A stretch of DNA of 45,412 bases from UBA10649 sp964597445. Lineage in GTDB: Bacteria > Actinomycetota > Actinomycetes > S36-B12. The notes below the pieces were generated by a model. It saw only the letters and a list, made by a program, of their open reading frames with translations. It ran no database searches and had not been told where the DNA came from. The stretch spans positions 1 to 45,412 of the forward strand of contig CAZQXO010000016.1 in the NCBI GenBank assembly GCA_964597445.1, read 5' to 3'. Of this stretch, positions 14,927-22,688 are shown in pieces. The position numbers and the translations under genes were made by a program. The first letter of the stretch is position 1. Each line of letters begins with the position of its first letter.

Positions 14927-16324
14927 ATGGACACCCTCGCTCACGACCCTGCGACCTGGCGTCACGTCCCGGCCACCTCCTCCCCGGTGGACCACGCCCG
15001 GGTCGCCCAGCTCATGGCGGCGGAGTGGGAGCGCTTCACGGCGACCACGCCGGCGTCGGGTGAGCACAACATCCGGGCGAGCAGGAGCCTGCCCCTGGGC
15101 GTGACGTCCTCCTTCCAGCACTGGGATCCGTACCCGATCTCGATCGTCTCGGCCAAGGGAGCCTGGCTGACCGACGTCGACGGGCGCCAGCTGCTCGACC
15201 TGTCCATGGGCTTCGGCGCCATGCTCGTCGGGCATCTCAATCCGACGGTCGTGGCCCAGGTCACCGAGGCGCTCGAGAAGACCGGCACGCTGTTCGTCAC
15301 GCCGTCGCCGTCGGCGACCGAGATGGCCGAGCGCTACCAGCAGCGCTTCGGACTCGATCGACTCCGCTTCACCAACTCGGGCACGGAGGCGACCATGTAC
15401 GCGGTGCGCACGGCGCGCGCCTACACCGGTCGCAAGGCGATCGTGAAGCTCGAGGGCGGCTACCACGGCGGTTACGACGGCCTCGCCGTCTCCGTCAAGC
15501 CGGGCGTGGCCGAGGCTGGACCTGAGGACGCGCCGACTCCCGTGACCCCGTTCGATGTGGAGGCGGGCACGGTCCATGTGGTGCCCTACAACGACATCGA
15601 TCGCCTGCGCGAGGTCTTCGAGCAGAACCGCGGCACGATCGCGGCGTTCGTCCTGGAGCCGGTGATGGAGAACATCGGCATCGTGCTGCCCGATGCCGGC
15701 TACCTCGCTGCCGTGCGTGAGGCGTGCGACGAGTACGACGTCGTCCTCATCTTCGACGAGGTCAAGACCGGGCTCACCGCGGGTTATGCGGGAGCTGCCC
15801 GGCGCCTCGGCGTGGAGCCCGACCTCATCACGCTGGCGAAGAGCATCGGCGGCGGCCTGCCGCTCGCGGCCTTCGGTGGTCGCGAGAAGGTCATGCAGGC
15901 CGTCATCGACAATCGCATGCCTCACTTCGGCACCTACAACGGCAATCCCCTCGTGATGGCGGCGGCACGCGCTGTCGACGAGGTCTGCACGCAGGCGGCC
16001 CTCGATGCGGCGGAGGAGGTCAACGACGATGCCCTGCGTGCGATCGACGCGATCATCGAGGAGTACTCCCTGCCGGCCCACACGGTGGGACTCGGCGTGA
16101 AGGGCGCCGTCACCTGGTCGCCCACGCCTGTGCGCAACTACCGCGACTACAAGCGCACTGACTTCGAGGTCGCGGAGCTCAGCTGGCTCTGGGGCGTCAA
16201 CCGGGGTGTCCTCACGCCCCCCGGGCTCGACGAGCAGTGGCTGGTGTCGCTGGCTCACACGCCGGCCGACATGGACCTGCTCGTCACGACCTTCCGCGAG
16301 CTGGCGGAGGCGCTGCGCTCCTGA
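14927..16324 (+). CDS. Class III (PLP) aminotransferase 1
   Basis: This 465-residue fold-type I enzyme is of the glutamate-1-semialdehyde-aminomutase-like group. The phosphate-binding NSGTEATMYAVRTARAYTGR is followed by GGYHGGYDG, the cofactor Asp in LIFDEVKTG, and the Schiff-base Lys in LAKSIGGGLPLAAFGG. Members move amino groups between omega-amino compounds, amino sugars or semialdehydes and keto acids. The substrate is not predictable. The start at 14927 follows AAGGAG with 6-nt spacing; upstream codons lack family similarity. It is followed 50 bp later by the DHPS-like gene on the same strand. It is not close enough to aminotransferase 2 to be a recent duplicate. Confidence 0.88.
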   Translation: MDTLAHDPATWRHVPATSSPVDHARVAQLMAAEWERFTATTPASGEHNIRASRSLPLGVTSSFQHWDPYPISIVSAKGAWLTDVDGRQLLDLSMGFGAMLVGHLNPTVVAQVTEALEKTGTLFVTPSPSATEMAERYQQRFGLDRLRFTNSGTEATMYAVRTARAYTGRKAIVKLEGGYHGGYDGLAVSVKPGVAEAGPEDAPTPVTPFDVEAGTVHVVPYNDIDRLREVFEQNRGTIAAFVLEPVMENIGIVLPDAGYLAAVREACDEYDVVLIFDEVKTGLTAGYAGAARRLGVEPDLITLAKSIGGGLPLAAFGGREKVMQAVIDNRMPHFGTYNGNPLVMAAARAVDEVCTQAALDAAEEVNDDALRAIDAIIEEYSLPAHTVGLGVKGAVTWSPTPVRNYRDYKRTDFEVAELSWLWGVNRGVLTPPGLDEQWLVSLAHTPADMDLLVTTFRELAEALRS

Positions 16325-16362
16325 CCTCGAGCGCGGCGTGCGCCCGAGGCATCCCGCCTGCC

Positions 16363-16368
16363 TAGACT
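16363..16368 (+). promoter_or_regulatory. Candidate -10 (TAGACT) of the DHPS-like gene
   Basis: TAGACT followed by 6 nt and the ATG at 16375. It would give a leaderless transcript in addition to read-through from aminotransferase 1. Confidence 0.5.
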
Positions 16369-16374
16369 CCTGAG

Positions 16375-17268
16375 ATGCTCTCCCTGAGACTCCTGGCCCA
16401 ACTCGCTGATGACCACGCGACGGACCTCGTCATCGCGCCGCCACCCCTGCTGATCGGCGATCGGACGTTCGACATCGCGATCCGACCGGTGCTGATGGGC
16501 GTCGTCAACCTGTCGAGCGACTCCAGCTATCGCGACAGCATCGCGAACACGACGGAGTCGGCCATACGCAAGAGCCGAGTGATGGCGACGGAAGGGGCGG
16601 CCATCGTCGACATCGGTGCCGAGTCCACGACGGCGAAGGCCTCGAGGGTCACAGCCGAGGATCAGATCGCTGCGCTGGTGCCCGTCATCGCACCGCTGGC
16701 GGCCGAGGGCATCATCGTCTCCACTGAGACCTACGAGCCCGCCGTGGTCGAGGCCGCGCTCGAGGCGGGAACACAGGTCCTGAACATGACGGGCGTGTCG
16801 CACGAGGAGGCCATGCTCGACCTCGCGGCATCGGCGGGCGCCACCGTCATCATGTGCTTCTCCGGCGGGGGCAATGTCCGCGAGATCGTCGACATCTCCG
16901 TCGGCGGAGATCCCGTCCCCGATCTCCTGGCCCATTTCGAGCCCCGGATCGAGAGGGCGCGAAGCCGGGGCGTCGACCGCATCGTCATCGATCCCGGCAT
17001 GGGCTTCTACTACGGGAACCTCACGGATCCACCGACGCGCGCCCGGCATCAGGCATCGGTGCTGCTGAACTCGTTCCGGCTTCGTCGCCTGGGACTTCCG
17101 ATCTGCAACGCCATGCCCTCGGCCTATGCGCTGTTCGAGGAGAACTACCGTTCGGCGGAGCCGTTCTTCAGTGTTCTCGCACTGCTCGGTGGCACGGATG
17201 TGATCCGGACCCACGAGGTCCCGAAGGTCCGCTCGGTGCTCGACATCATGGAGCTGGTCGGCACCTGA
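16375..17268 (+). CDS. Dihydropteroate-synthase-like (pterin-binding domain) protein
   Basis: This 297-residue TIM-barrel protein follows the order of DHPS motifs. MGVVNLSSDSSYRDS stands for MGILNVTPDSFSDGG, VDIGAESTTAKA for IDIGGESTRPGA, VIDPGMGFYYG for the DPGIGFGK loop, and RTHEVPKVR for the C-terminal RXHD motif. The conserved SRK segment holding the catalytic lysine is replaced around NAMPSAYALFEE, so folate synthesis itself is doubtful. Some relatives are pterin-dependent methyltransferases. Lying between an aminotransferase and a convergent Gfo/Idh gene, it may handle a one-carbon unit or an unrelated ligand. That role is inference. Confidence 0.75.
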   Translation: MLSLRLLAQLADDHATDLVIAPPPLLIGDRTFDIAIRPVLMGVVNLSSDSSYRDSIANTTESAIRKSRVMATEGAAIVDIGAESTTAKASRVTAEDQIAALVPVIAPLAAEGIIVSTETYEPAVVEAALEAGTQVLNMTGVSHEEAMLDLAASAGATVIMCFSGGGNVREIVDISVGGDPVPDLLAHFEPRIERARSRGVDRIVIDPGMGFYYGNLTDPPTRARHQASVLLNSFRLRRLGLPICNAMPSAYALFEENYRSAEPFFSVLALLGGTDVIRTHEVPKVRSVLDIMELVGT

Positions 17269-17277
17269 CGCTGGACG

Positions 17278-18423
17278 TCACGGCCGCTCGGGTGCCCCAC
17301 TCGTGTCTGAGCGGACGGCCGCGGCGAACACGCGGTGGGCTTCCCGCGCCTCCTCGACGGTCGCGGTGCCGAATCGGCCTCCGAGGGCCCCGACGCGCTC
17401 GGCCAGGTAGGAGGCCCACATCTGCAGGAGGGCGTCGGTGAAGCCGAACTCGAAGATGCCCCCGGTGATCGTCGGCCAGGCCGAGGCGTTGCCGGGCTGA
17501 ACCTCCTCCCAGACCTGCTCGCCGTCGCGCATCACGAACCGCTGGAGCGTGGCCGGGGTGCGCGTGGAGAAGCGCACCCCGCCATCCATGCCCAGAGCCT
17601 CGAACGACCACGTGTTCATCTGGCCGGGCGCGATGCGACGCGTCTCCCAGAGCATGCTGAACCTGCGAGCAGCCGCCTCGTGCGAGGTCGGCACCCGGCA
17701 CGCGAGGACGGCGTTGTCCCAGGTGTCGCAGGGCACCAAGGTTCCGTCGGCACCAGGCCGATGCGTCACCACGTTGTCGAGCATCGCGTAGACGGACTCA
17801 GGGCGGTAGCCCAGGCGAAGTGGCAGGTGCGCGACATGGAGTCCGAGGTCACCCATCACGCCGATCTCACCGCACGTCGCGACCTGACGCTTCCAGTTGA
17901 TGGGCTTGCTGCGATCGAGGTCTGAGGAGTGGGCGAACTGCGAGCGCACGTCGAGGATGTCCCCGAGGGCGCCTGAGGCGGCATACGCGTAGGCGCGCTG
18001 GGCTCCGGGGTAGAAGGGGAACTCGCTGGAGACCCGGACGAAGGCCGCGCTGCCGTCGAGGGAGGAGGCGATGCGCTCGGCAGCCGGGCTGTCGATCCCG
18101 AACGGCTTCTCCGCGAGGAAGTCCTTGCCGGCCTGCGCCGCGGCGATGTAGAGCTCCTCGTGCAGATGGTGCGGCACGGCCAGGTAGAGCACATCAATCG
18201 AGTCATCCTCGAGCAGTGGCTGCCAGGAGTCGGTGAACGTCGTGACCGAGCCGACCCGACGGAACCAGTCCCGTGCGGTGGGATTCGGATCGGCGACCGC
18301 GACGACCTCGGGGAGCGCCGGATGATCGACCAGAGCCGACCAGCGGCCGCAGACACCGGCGAGCTCACGGCCCATCAGGCCCGCACCGACGACGCCGATG
18401 CGCACCCCCTGCTGAGCGGTCAC
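17278..18423 (-). CDS. Gfo/Idh/MocA-family oxidoreductase
   Basis: This 381-residue protein has an N-terminal Rossmann motif (RIGVVGAGLMGREL), the conserved catalytic-lysine segment FLAEKPFGID, and a C-terminal alpha/beta substrate domain with GDLGLHVAHLPL. Family members oxidise or reduce sugars, inositols and amino-sugar derivatives with NAD(P). The start is GTG 18423, which overlaps the aldolase stop as GTGA, so it is translationally coupled to the aldolase. It converges on the DHPS-like gene with only 9 bp between stops and no terminator. Confidence 0.88.
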   Translation of the reverse strand: MTAQQGVRIGVVGAGLMGRELAGVCGRWSALVDHPALPEVVAVADPNPTARDWFRRVGSVTTFTDSWQPLLEDDSIDVLYLAVPHHLHEELYIAAAQAGKDFLAEKPFGIDSPAAERIASSLDGSAAFVRVSSEFPFYPGAQRAYAYAASGALGDILDVRSQFAHSSDLDRSKPINWKRQVATCGEIGVMGDLGLHVAHLPLRLGYRPESVYAMLDNVVTHRPGADGTLVPCDTWDNAVLACRVPTSHEAAARRFSMLWETRRIAPGQMNTWSFEALGMDGGVRFSTRTPATLQRFVMRDGEQVWEEVQPGNASAWPTITGGIFEFGFTDALLQMWASYLAERVGALGGRFGTATVEEAREAHRVFAAAVRSDTSGAPERP

Positions 18424-19259
18424 GAGGCCCTCAGGATCGTCAGTGCGGCGCTCGCATCGGCTCCGTCATGCAGCATCGCCATGAGCGCACGGGTCATCCC
18501 GGAGGGGTTGTCATGCTGGATGATGTTGCGCCCGTAGACGATTCCCGCAGCGCCCTGCTCGAGGACGGCCTGGGTGCGACGCAGCAGCTCCTCGTCGTCG
18601 ACCTTGCCCCCACCCCGGACGAGGACGGGCGCGCCCGAGGCCGTCTCGATGACCTCGTGGTACTGGCTGGGGTCGTCGCAGGGATCGGCCTTGATGATGT
18701 CGGCTCCGAGCTCGACCGCCTGTCGCACCAGGGGGATGATGCGCTCGAGGTCGCCGTTGACCTCGTAGCCGCCCTTCGCGCTCTCCTTCATCACGAGCGG
18801 CTCCACCATGAGTGGCATGCCGTACTTCTCGCAGTCGGCCTTGGCATTCAGTACCGCGCGAATGCACGCCTCGCGCACCGCAGGGCGGCCGGGAAGGTCG
18901 AACAGGTTGACCACCACGCATGCCGCGTCGAGACGAACTCCGGCGAGACCGGGCTCGGGGATGGTCAGGTCGAACATGTGGTCGGGCAGGGTGGCCCCGT
19001 ACACGTTGGCGACGTCCGTGCGCAGCACCAGTGCGGGACGCTCTCGCCCTCCGATGGACTGGAGCAGGTGGGCCTGCCCCTTGGTCAGCTGGATGGCGTC
19101 TGGACCGGCGGCGGCGAGGGTCTCGACCGCCGAGGGGAGGTCCTCGATGCCCTGCAGGAAGGCCTTCTCGCCGAAGAATCCATGGTCGATCGCGATGTCC
19201 AGGCACCGGCCCGATGCGGGGTTGAACAGGCGGCGCATCCGGAATTCAACGTCGGACAT
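18420..19259 (-). CDS. Class I aldolase, DhnA/DeoC/LacD family
   Basis: This 279-residue TIM-barrel aldolase starts FNPASGRCLDIAIDHGFFG, typical of the DhnA-like (fructose-bisphosphate, LsrF, LacD) group. It has the probable Schiff-base lysine in GADIIKADPCDD and a phosphate-binding C-terminus (VLVRGGGKVDD, GIVYGRNIIQ). Such enzymes cleave phosphorylated ketoses to triose phosphate plus an aldehyde, or run thiolase-like reactions (LsrF). The ATG at 19259 follows AGAGGA. It is first in an aldolase-Gfo/Idh operon and diverges from the sugar kinase over a 78-bp gap containing a perfect palindrome, suggesting common control. Confidence 0.85.
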   Translation of the reverse strand: MSDVEFRMRRLFNPASGRCLDIAIDHGFFGEKAFLQGIEDLPSAVETLAAAGPDAIQLTKGQAHLLQSIGGRERPALVLRTDVANVYGATLPDHMFDLTIPEPGLAGVRLDAACVVVNLFDLPGRPAVREACIRAVLNAKADCEKYGMPLMVEPLVMKESAKGGYEVNGDLERIIPLVRQAVELGADIIKADPCDDPSQYHEVIETASGAPVLVRGGGKVDDEELLRRTQAVLEQGAAGIVYGRNIIQHDNPSGMTRALMAMLHDGADASAALTILRAS

Positions 19260-19286
19260 GGTGGTCCTCTCGGAGAAGGCAGGCAG

Positions 19287-19303
19287 GCGGCGACTATCGC
19301 CGC
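19287..19303. promoter_or_regulatory. 17-bp palindrome in the aldolase-kinase divergent promoter
   Basis: GCGGCGA-CTA-TCGCCGC has perfect 7-bp arms and lies between the divergent aldolase and kinase starts. CTAGCG is repeated just to its right. It is a strong candidate operator for a regulator encoded elsewhere. Confidence 0.55.
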
Positions 19304-19337
19304 TAGCGTCGGCACGACACTAGCGCGGAGGATGCGG

Positions 19338-20687
19338 ATGGCTCACGAGGTGCTCGTCGGGGTCGACGTCGGCACGACGTCGATCAAGGCCCTCGCGGTC
19401 ACGCCGGCAGGCCAGGTCGTGGGAGAGGCGTCCGTGCCCACGCCGTGGCGTCATCAGGGCCCTTGGGCTGATGCGGACGCGCGGGAGCTCGCGATGTCGG
19501 CGATCGCCGTGTGCGCGGCGGCCGTCCGTGATGCGGGCGCCGTGCATGTCCGCTCGATCGGCGTCACGGGCATCGCCGAGTCCGGTGCGCTGATCGATCG
19601 TGCGGGTCAGCCCTGCGCTCCTGTCCTGGCCTGGTTCGACCCGAGGGGTGATGCCGCGGCCGTGCGTGCCGCTGTGGCGCCGGACCAGTTCCAGCGCGCG
19701 ACGGGCCGTCGACTGAATTCCAAGCCCTCGCTCATGAAGGTCATGTGGCTCCGGGAGCACATCCCATCCGCGTCGTCCGCCGTGCGGCACCTGTGCGTCG
19801 CCGAGTGGATCGTCCGTGCCCTCGGTGGTGAGGAGGTGAGCGAGGCATCCCTCGCCTCCCGAACCGGGATGCTCGATATCTCGCTCCGTGAGACCTGGCC
19901 GGGAGCCGTCGAGCTGGTCGGCGACCTCCTCCCTCGCCAGCGGGTGTGGGCTGGGGATCCGGCCGGTGTGGCGGCCGGCGATGATGTCCCGGCGGAGCTC
20001 CGCGGGGCGGTCCTGTCCGTGGCCGGCCTCGATCACCAGTCCGCGGTGCTCATCTCCGGCGCTGCTCGGGACGGCTCCCTCTTCGACTCGATGGGCACGG
20101 CTGAAGCCCTGATCCGCACGACGGCGAGGCAGCTCTCGAGGGACGAGATCGCGTGGCTGACGGATCGTGACATCGATGTCGACTGGTCGGTGCGCCCGGA
20201 CCACCAGATCCTCCTGGCCGGTCGGCTCACCGGGCTGACCCTCGAGCGGGTTGCGGCGATGCTCGGTGCCACAGATCGCGAGGCGCGGCGTGCTCTCGGG
20301 GAAGAGGCGGTCGCGCTGCAGCGAGGCGCGAGCGATCCACGGCTCATCGAGGTCGGCAATGACGCGATCACGATCGGCAACATCACCGATGGCATCTCCC
20401 CCGCACTGGTCTGGAGAGCGGCGGTCGATGATCTGACGGCGATGGCGGGGGAGGCGCTGGACCAGATGACGGAGATCGTCGGCCATCATGACCAGGCGGT
20501 GCTGGCGGGGGGCTGGACACGCAACGCGGCCATCGTCCGGGCAAAGACGGAGCAGCTCGGCACACCGCGGTTCGTGGAGATCGCCGAGCCCGGTGCCCTC
20601 GGCGCAGCGTTCCTGGGCGGATGCGCCGCAGGCGTTCTCGAGCGCCCCGGGGATGACGGCATCCCTCGATGGCAGGTCAGTGCTTGA
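19338..20687 (+). CDS. FGGY-family carbohydrate kinase
   Basis: This 449-residue kinase has the N-terminal phosphate loop GVDVGTTSIKAL and SIGVTGIAESGALID. The catalytic Asp is in VAGLDHQSAVL and the C-terminal nucleotide motif is VLAGGWTRNAAIV. FGGY kinases phosphorylate ketoses, polyols and related sugars (xylulose, ribulose, glycerol, erythritol and others). Here the product would feed the divergent aldolase. Of two in-frame ATGs, 19338 is chosen because GGAGG lies 6 nt before it, while it abuts the ATG at 19332. The last 11 bp overlap the convergent membrane-protein gene. Confidence 0.88.
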   Translation: MAHEVLVGVDVGTTSIKALAVTPAGQVVGEASVPTPWRHQGPWADADARELAMSAIAVCAAAVRDAGAVHVRSIGVTGIAESGALIDRAGQPCAPVLAWFDPRGDAAAVRAAVAPDQFQRATGRRLNSKPSLMKVMWLREHIPSASSAVRHLCVAEWIVRALGGEEVSEASLASRTGMLDISLRETWPGAVELVGDLLPRQRVWAGDPAGVAAGDDVPAELRGAVLSVAGLDHQSAVLISGAARDGSLFDSMGTAEALIRTTARQLSRDEIAWLTDRDIDVDWSVRPDHQILLAGRLTGLTLERVAAMLGATDREARRALGEEAVALQRGASDPRLIEVGNDAITIGNITDGISPALVWRAAVDDLTAMAGEALDQMTEIVGHHDQAVLAGGWTRNAAIVRAKTEQLGTPRFVEIAEPGALGAAFLGGCAAGVLERPGDDGIPRWQVSA

Positions 20688-21252
20688 GGATCAGCTCGAC
20701 GATCACGATGAGGAGGCCCATGGCGAGGTAGTTGACGCCGAACCTGAGCTGGCCCCAGCGACGCAGACCGGCTTTCCTGGCCGCGAACATGCCCCAGAAG
20801 AAGAGGCTGATGAGGCCCATCACGAGCACGACGTCGATGATCACGTCGGGAGCGATGGCCGTCGGTCCGAGTACGAGGGCGAGAGCCAGGGGTGGGATCG
20901 CGACGTACAGGTACTCGAGGTTGATGCGCAGGAGATGCCGACGATCCTGGCCGTTCAGCCGACGCCCCAGCTTGATCTGGAGATCGAGGGCGTCGGAGAA
21001 CGCGTGGGCCATGGTGAGGGCGAACAGCGGGGCGATGATGACGGCCGAGAGGGAGAGGGCCGTGAAGGTGTCGAACTCACTCGGGACGGAGTCGTCGTAG
21101 ATCGACAGGGTCGCGATGAGAATGATGGTCGAGTAGATGAGCCGGTGGGGGTCGAAGGCGAGACCCAGGAACCGGATCTTCAGCTTCTCCGGGTCCGGAT
21201 GGCTCTCAGGGCTCGACGGCCGGGGTGAGGAAGTCTCGTGGGCGTCGGTCAC
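20677..21252 (-). CDS. Membrane protein of unknown function
   Basis: This 191-residue protein has an acidic, Pro/Ser-rich N-terminus (SSPRPSSPESHPDPEK). About five hydrophobic stretches follow, including STIILIATLSIY, LSLSAVIIAPLFALTMA and YLAMGLLIVIVELIL. No family was recognised with confidence. The GTG at 21252 is chosen because GGAAGG lies 9 nt upstream; an ATG at 21291 is the alternative. The gene is inside the metabolic island but on the opposite strand. It overlaps the kinase end by 11 bp and diverges from aminotransferase 2. A transport role is possible but unsupported. Confidence 0.6.
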   Translation of the reverse strand: MTDAHETSSPRPSSPESHPDPEKLKIRFLGLAFDPHRLIYSTIILIATLSIYDDSVPSEFDTFTALSLSAVIIAPLFALTMAHAFSDALDLQIKLGRRLNGQDRRHLLRINLEYLYVAIPPLALALVLGPTAIAPDVIIDVVLVMGLISLFFWGMFAARKAGLRRWGQLRFGVNYLAMGLLIVIVELILKH

Positions 21253-21276
21253 GCGCACCAGCCTTCCATGTGCGAG

Positions 21277-21303
21277 GGTCGGGTCAGGCACCCGACCTCG
21301 GGT
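21277..21303. promoter_or_regulatory. Three TCGGGT half-sites upstream of aminotransferase 2
   Basis: GGTCGGGT (21277-21284) pairs with ACCCGACC (21290-21297), and the latter also forms ACCCGA-CC-TCGGGT (21290-21303). This gives three half-sites in alternating orientation in the divergent promoter. It is a candidate operator; a transcript hairpin is an alternative reading. Confidence 0.5.
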
Positions 21304-21329
21304 GACCCAGTTTCGGAAGGATGGACGAC

Positions 21330-22688
21330 GTGACGATCGACCGTGACCTGCTGCAGACAGCCGTGGACGCGGAGCGCGAGACCCACCGACGTCGGACGAC
21401 GATGTCCCGACAGCTGTTCGAGGCGGCGGACCACCTGCTGGGACGTGTGCCGATGACGTGGATGAACAAGTGGTCCGGGGGCTACCCCCTCTACCTCGCT
21501 ACGGCGCACGGCAATCGAATCACGGACGTGGATGGCAACGAGTACGTCGACTTCGCCCTGGGCGACACCGGGGCCATGGCCGGTCACTCACCGAAGGCCA
21601 CCATCGCTGCCGTGCAGGAGCGCATCGGTCGGCTCGGCGGCATCACCACCATGATGCCGACGGAGGACGCCGAATGGGTGGCGGCTGACCTGACTCGACG
21701 CTTCGGCCTTCCGCTGTGGTCCTTCAGCCTGACGGCCACGGACGCCAATCGGTGGGCCCTGCGGATCGCGCGCATGGTCACGGGTCGACCGAAGGTCATG
21801 GCCTTCTCGTACTGCTACCACGGCTCGGTCGACGAGACGTTCGTCATCACCGGCCCGGACGGCGGAACGGATCCGCGCGGCGGGAACGTCGGCCCGGCCG
21901 TGCACGTGCGTGAGACCACGCGGGTGGCCGAGTTCAACGATCTCGCCTCGGTCGAGCGCGGGCTCGCTCACGGCGATGTGGCCGTGCTCATCATGGAGCC
22001 GGCCCTGACCAACATCGGCATCGTGCTCCCGGAACCGGGATTCCTCGAGGGCGTCCGGGAGTTGTGCACGCGATACGGGACGCTCCTCCTCATCGATGAG
22101 ACGCACACGATCTCGGCTGGTCCCGGTGGCTGCACCGCCGCGTGGGGTCTCCAGCCGGACATCTTCGTGATCGGCAAGAGCATCGGGGGCGGTGTTCCCA
22201 GTGGTGCCTACGGGCTGACGGCGCAGGTGGCAGCACAGGTGGCCGAGCACGTGGAAGCCGATCTGGTCGACGTGGGAGGTGTCGGCGGCACGCTCGCGGG
22301 CAACGTGCTGTCCACGGCCGCGATGCGGGCCACACTGGGCGAGGTGCTGACGGATGCCGCCTTCGACCACATGATCGCGCTGGCCACGCGGTTCCGCGAG
22401 GGAGTGGAGTCCACCCTGACGGAGTTCGACGTGCCGTGGTCAGTCGCTCAGCTCGGCGCTCGGGCCGAGTACCGCTTCACGCGACCGGCCCCGCTCACGG
22501 GATCGGAGTCTGCGGCGGCGCACAACGACCTCCTCGAGGAGTACCTTCACCTGTTCATGTCGAACCGCGGTGTCCTGATGACGCCCTTCCACAACATGGC
22601 CCTGATGTGCCCGGACACGACCGCGTCCGACGTCGACCTGCACACGACCCTCTTCCGGGAGGCCGTCCGGGGGATCACTGCGACGTGA
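21330..22688 (+). CDS. Class III (PLP) aminotransferase 2
   Basis: This protein of about 452 residues belongs to the glutamate-1-semialdehyde-aminomutase-like fold. It has GNRITDVDGNEYVDFALGD, a SYCYHGSVDE loop, LLIDETHTIS with the cofactor Asp, and the Schiff-base Lys in VIGKSIGGGVPSGAYG. The usual NSGTEA phosphate loop reads LTATDANRWALR, a noticeable divergence that may change cofactor or substrate handling. GTG 21330 sits 9 nt after GGAAGG; ATG 21321 abuts that site and is the alternative start. Its stop overlaps the SDR start as GTGA, so aminotransferase and dehydrogenase are coupled. Confidence 0.85.
   Translation: MTIDRDLLQTAVDAERETHRRRTTMSRQLFEAADHLLGRVPMTWMNKWSGGYPLYLATAHGNRITDVDGNEYVDFALGDTGAMAGHSPKATIAAVQERIGRLGGITTMMPTEDAEWVAADLTRRFGLPLWSFSLTATDANRWALRIARMVTGRPKVMAFSYCYHGSVDETFVITGPDGGTDPRGGNVGPAVHVRETTRVAEFNDLASVERGLAHGDVAVLIMEPALTNIGIVLPEPGFLEGVRELCTRYGTLLLIDETHTISAGPGGCTAAWGLQPDIFVIGKSIGGGVPSGAYGLTAQVAAQVAEHVEADLVDVGGVGGTLAGNVLSTAAMRATLGEVLTDAAFDHMIALATRFREGVESTLTEFDVPWSVAQLGARAEYRFTRPAPLTGSESAAAHNDLLEEYLHLFMSNRGVLMTPFHNMALMCPDTTASDVDLHTTLFREAVRGITAT

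Noticed and set aside
17269..17277. Terminator between the DHPS-like and Gfo/Idh genes
   Set aside because: Only 9 bp separate the stops and no hairpin is visible there.
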